5,544 nucleotides of DNA from Firmicutes bacterium CAG:95 (GTDB taxonomy: Bacteria > Bacillota > Clostridia > Lachnospirales > Lachnospiraceae). Position numbers and translations under genes: made by a program. Where the stretch lies: the NCBI GenBank assembly GCA_000438155.1, contig FR902917.1, forward strand, positions 1-5,544. The letters run 5' to 3'. The notes under the pieces are model-generated. The model was not told where the DNA came from and searched no databases. It worked only from the letters and a program-made list of their open reading frames with translations. Positions 5,506-5,544 of the stretch are shown here, piece by piece (position 1 is the first letter of the stretch; each line of letters starts with the position of its first letter).

Positions 5506-5544
5506 ACGTAACTGTTCAGTACCAATGTCACTTAGTTAAGCGTA

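Larger units (their letters stand above)
5217..5544. other. non-coding region upstream of the peptidase gene
   Basis: About 330 bases with no supportable gene on either strand; the open frames here are short and lack ribosome sites. The region is AT-rich. It holds the upstream sequence of the peptidase gene, a palindrome, a plus-strand TATAAT, one terminator hairpin and a cluster of short repeats near the right edge. A weak TATGAT on the minus strand (5292-5287) could be the peptidase gene's -10, but it has no recognisable -35. All three minus-strand frames hit stops within about 15 bases of the right edge, so no coding sequence enters from the right in a form that can be identified. Confidence 0.6.

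Noticed and set aside
1..5544. CRISPR array, tRNA, rRNA, transposase or phage genes
   Set aside because: No regularly spaced repeats, no cloverleaf-like or rRNA-like sequence and no transposase or integrase motifs were seen on either strand.

Overview
The window looks like chromosomal DNA from a low-to-mid GC Gram-positive anaerobe of the Clostridia, most likely a gut Lachnospiraceae-type organism. The basis is the protein families (a clostripain-like lipoprotein, a DUF6171-like Cys-rich protein, a CadC/CzrA-type regulator), the purine-rich AGAGGA/GAGG ribosome binding sites and the textbook sigma-A promoter. This placement is recalled family knowledge, not a search result. All five genes I can support read on the minus strand.

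Left two thirds (about 81-2668): a complete metal-efflux operon. In order of transcription it has a TTGACA-16-TATAAT promoter with a TG extension, a 22-bp ArsR/SmtB-type palindromic operator just downstream of the expected transcription start, a small stand-alone heavy-metal-associated (HMA) protein, a P1B-2-type Zn/Cd/Pb ATPase with no N-terminal metal-binding domain, and last a CadC-like ArsR repressor. The HMA protein appears to supply the domain missing from the pump, and the repressor probably closes the loop by releasing the operator when Zn, Cd or Pb binds. The repressor carries candidate ligands for both the alpha-3N and the alpha-5 metal sites.

Right part (2738-5216): a 741-residue peptidase C11 (clostripain family) lipoprotein, followed with a 17-bp overlap by an 89-residue protein with eight cysteines in paired motifs. 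Their overlap and the Shine-Dalgarno sequence inside the peptidase reading frame suggest translational coupling. I see no intrinsic terminator between this pair and the metal operon, so read-through is possible.

Edges: positions 1-80 hold no gene, but contain a perfect tandem 9-bp repeat and what may be half of a bidirectional terminator cut by the window edge. Positions 5217-5544 hold no gene. They contain an imperfect palindrome upstream of the peptidase gene, a plus-strand TATAAT, a good hairpin-plus-T-run terminator with no coding sequence before it (a possible small RNA), and a pair of related direct repeats. No clearly new multi-gene system is visible. The most distinctive points are the split pump/HMA design with a distal repressor, the dual-site sensor, and the peptidase/Cys-rich protein pair.
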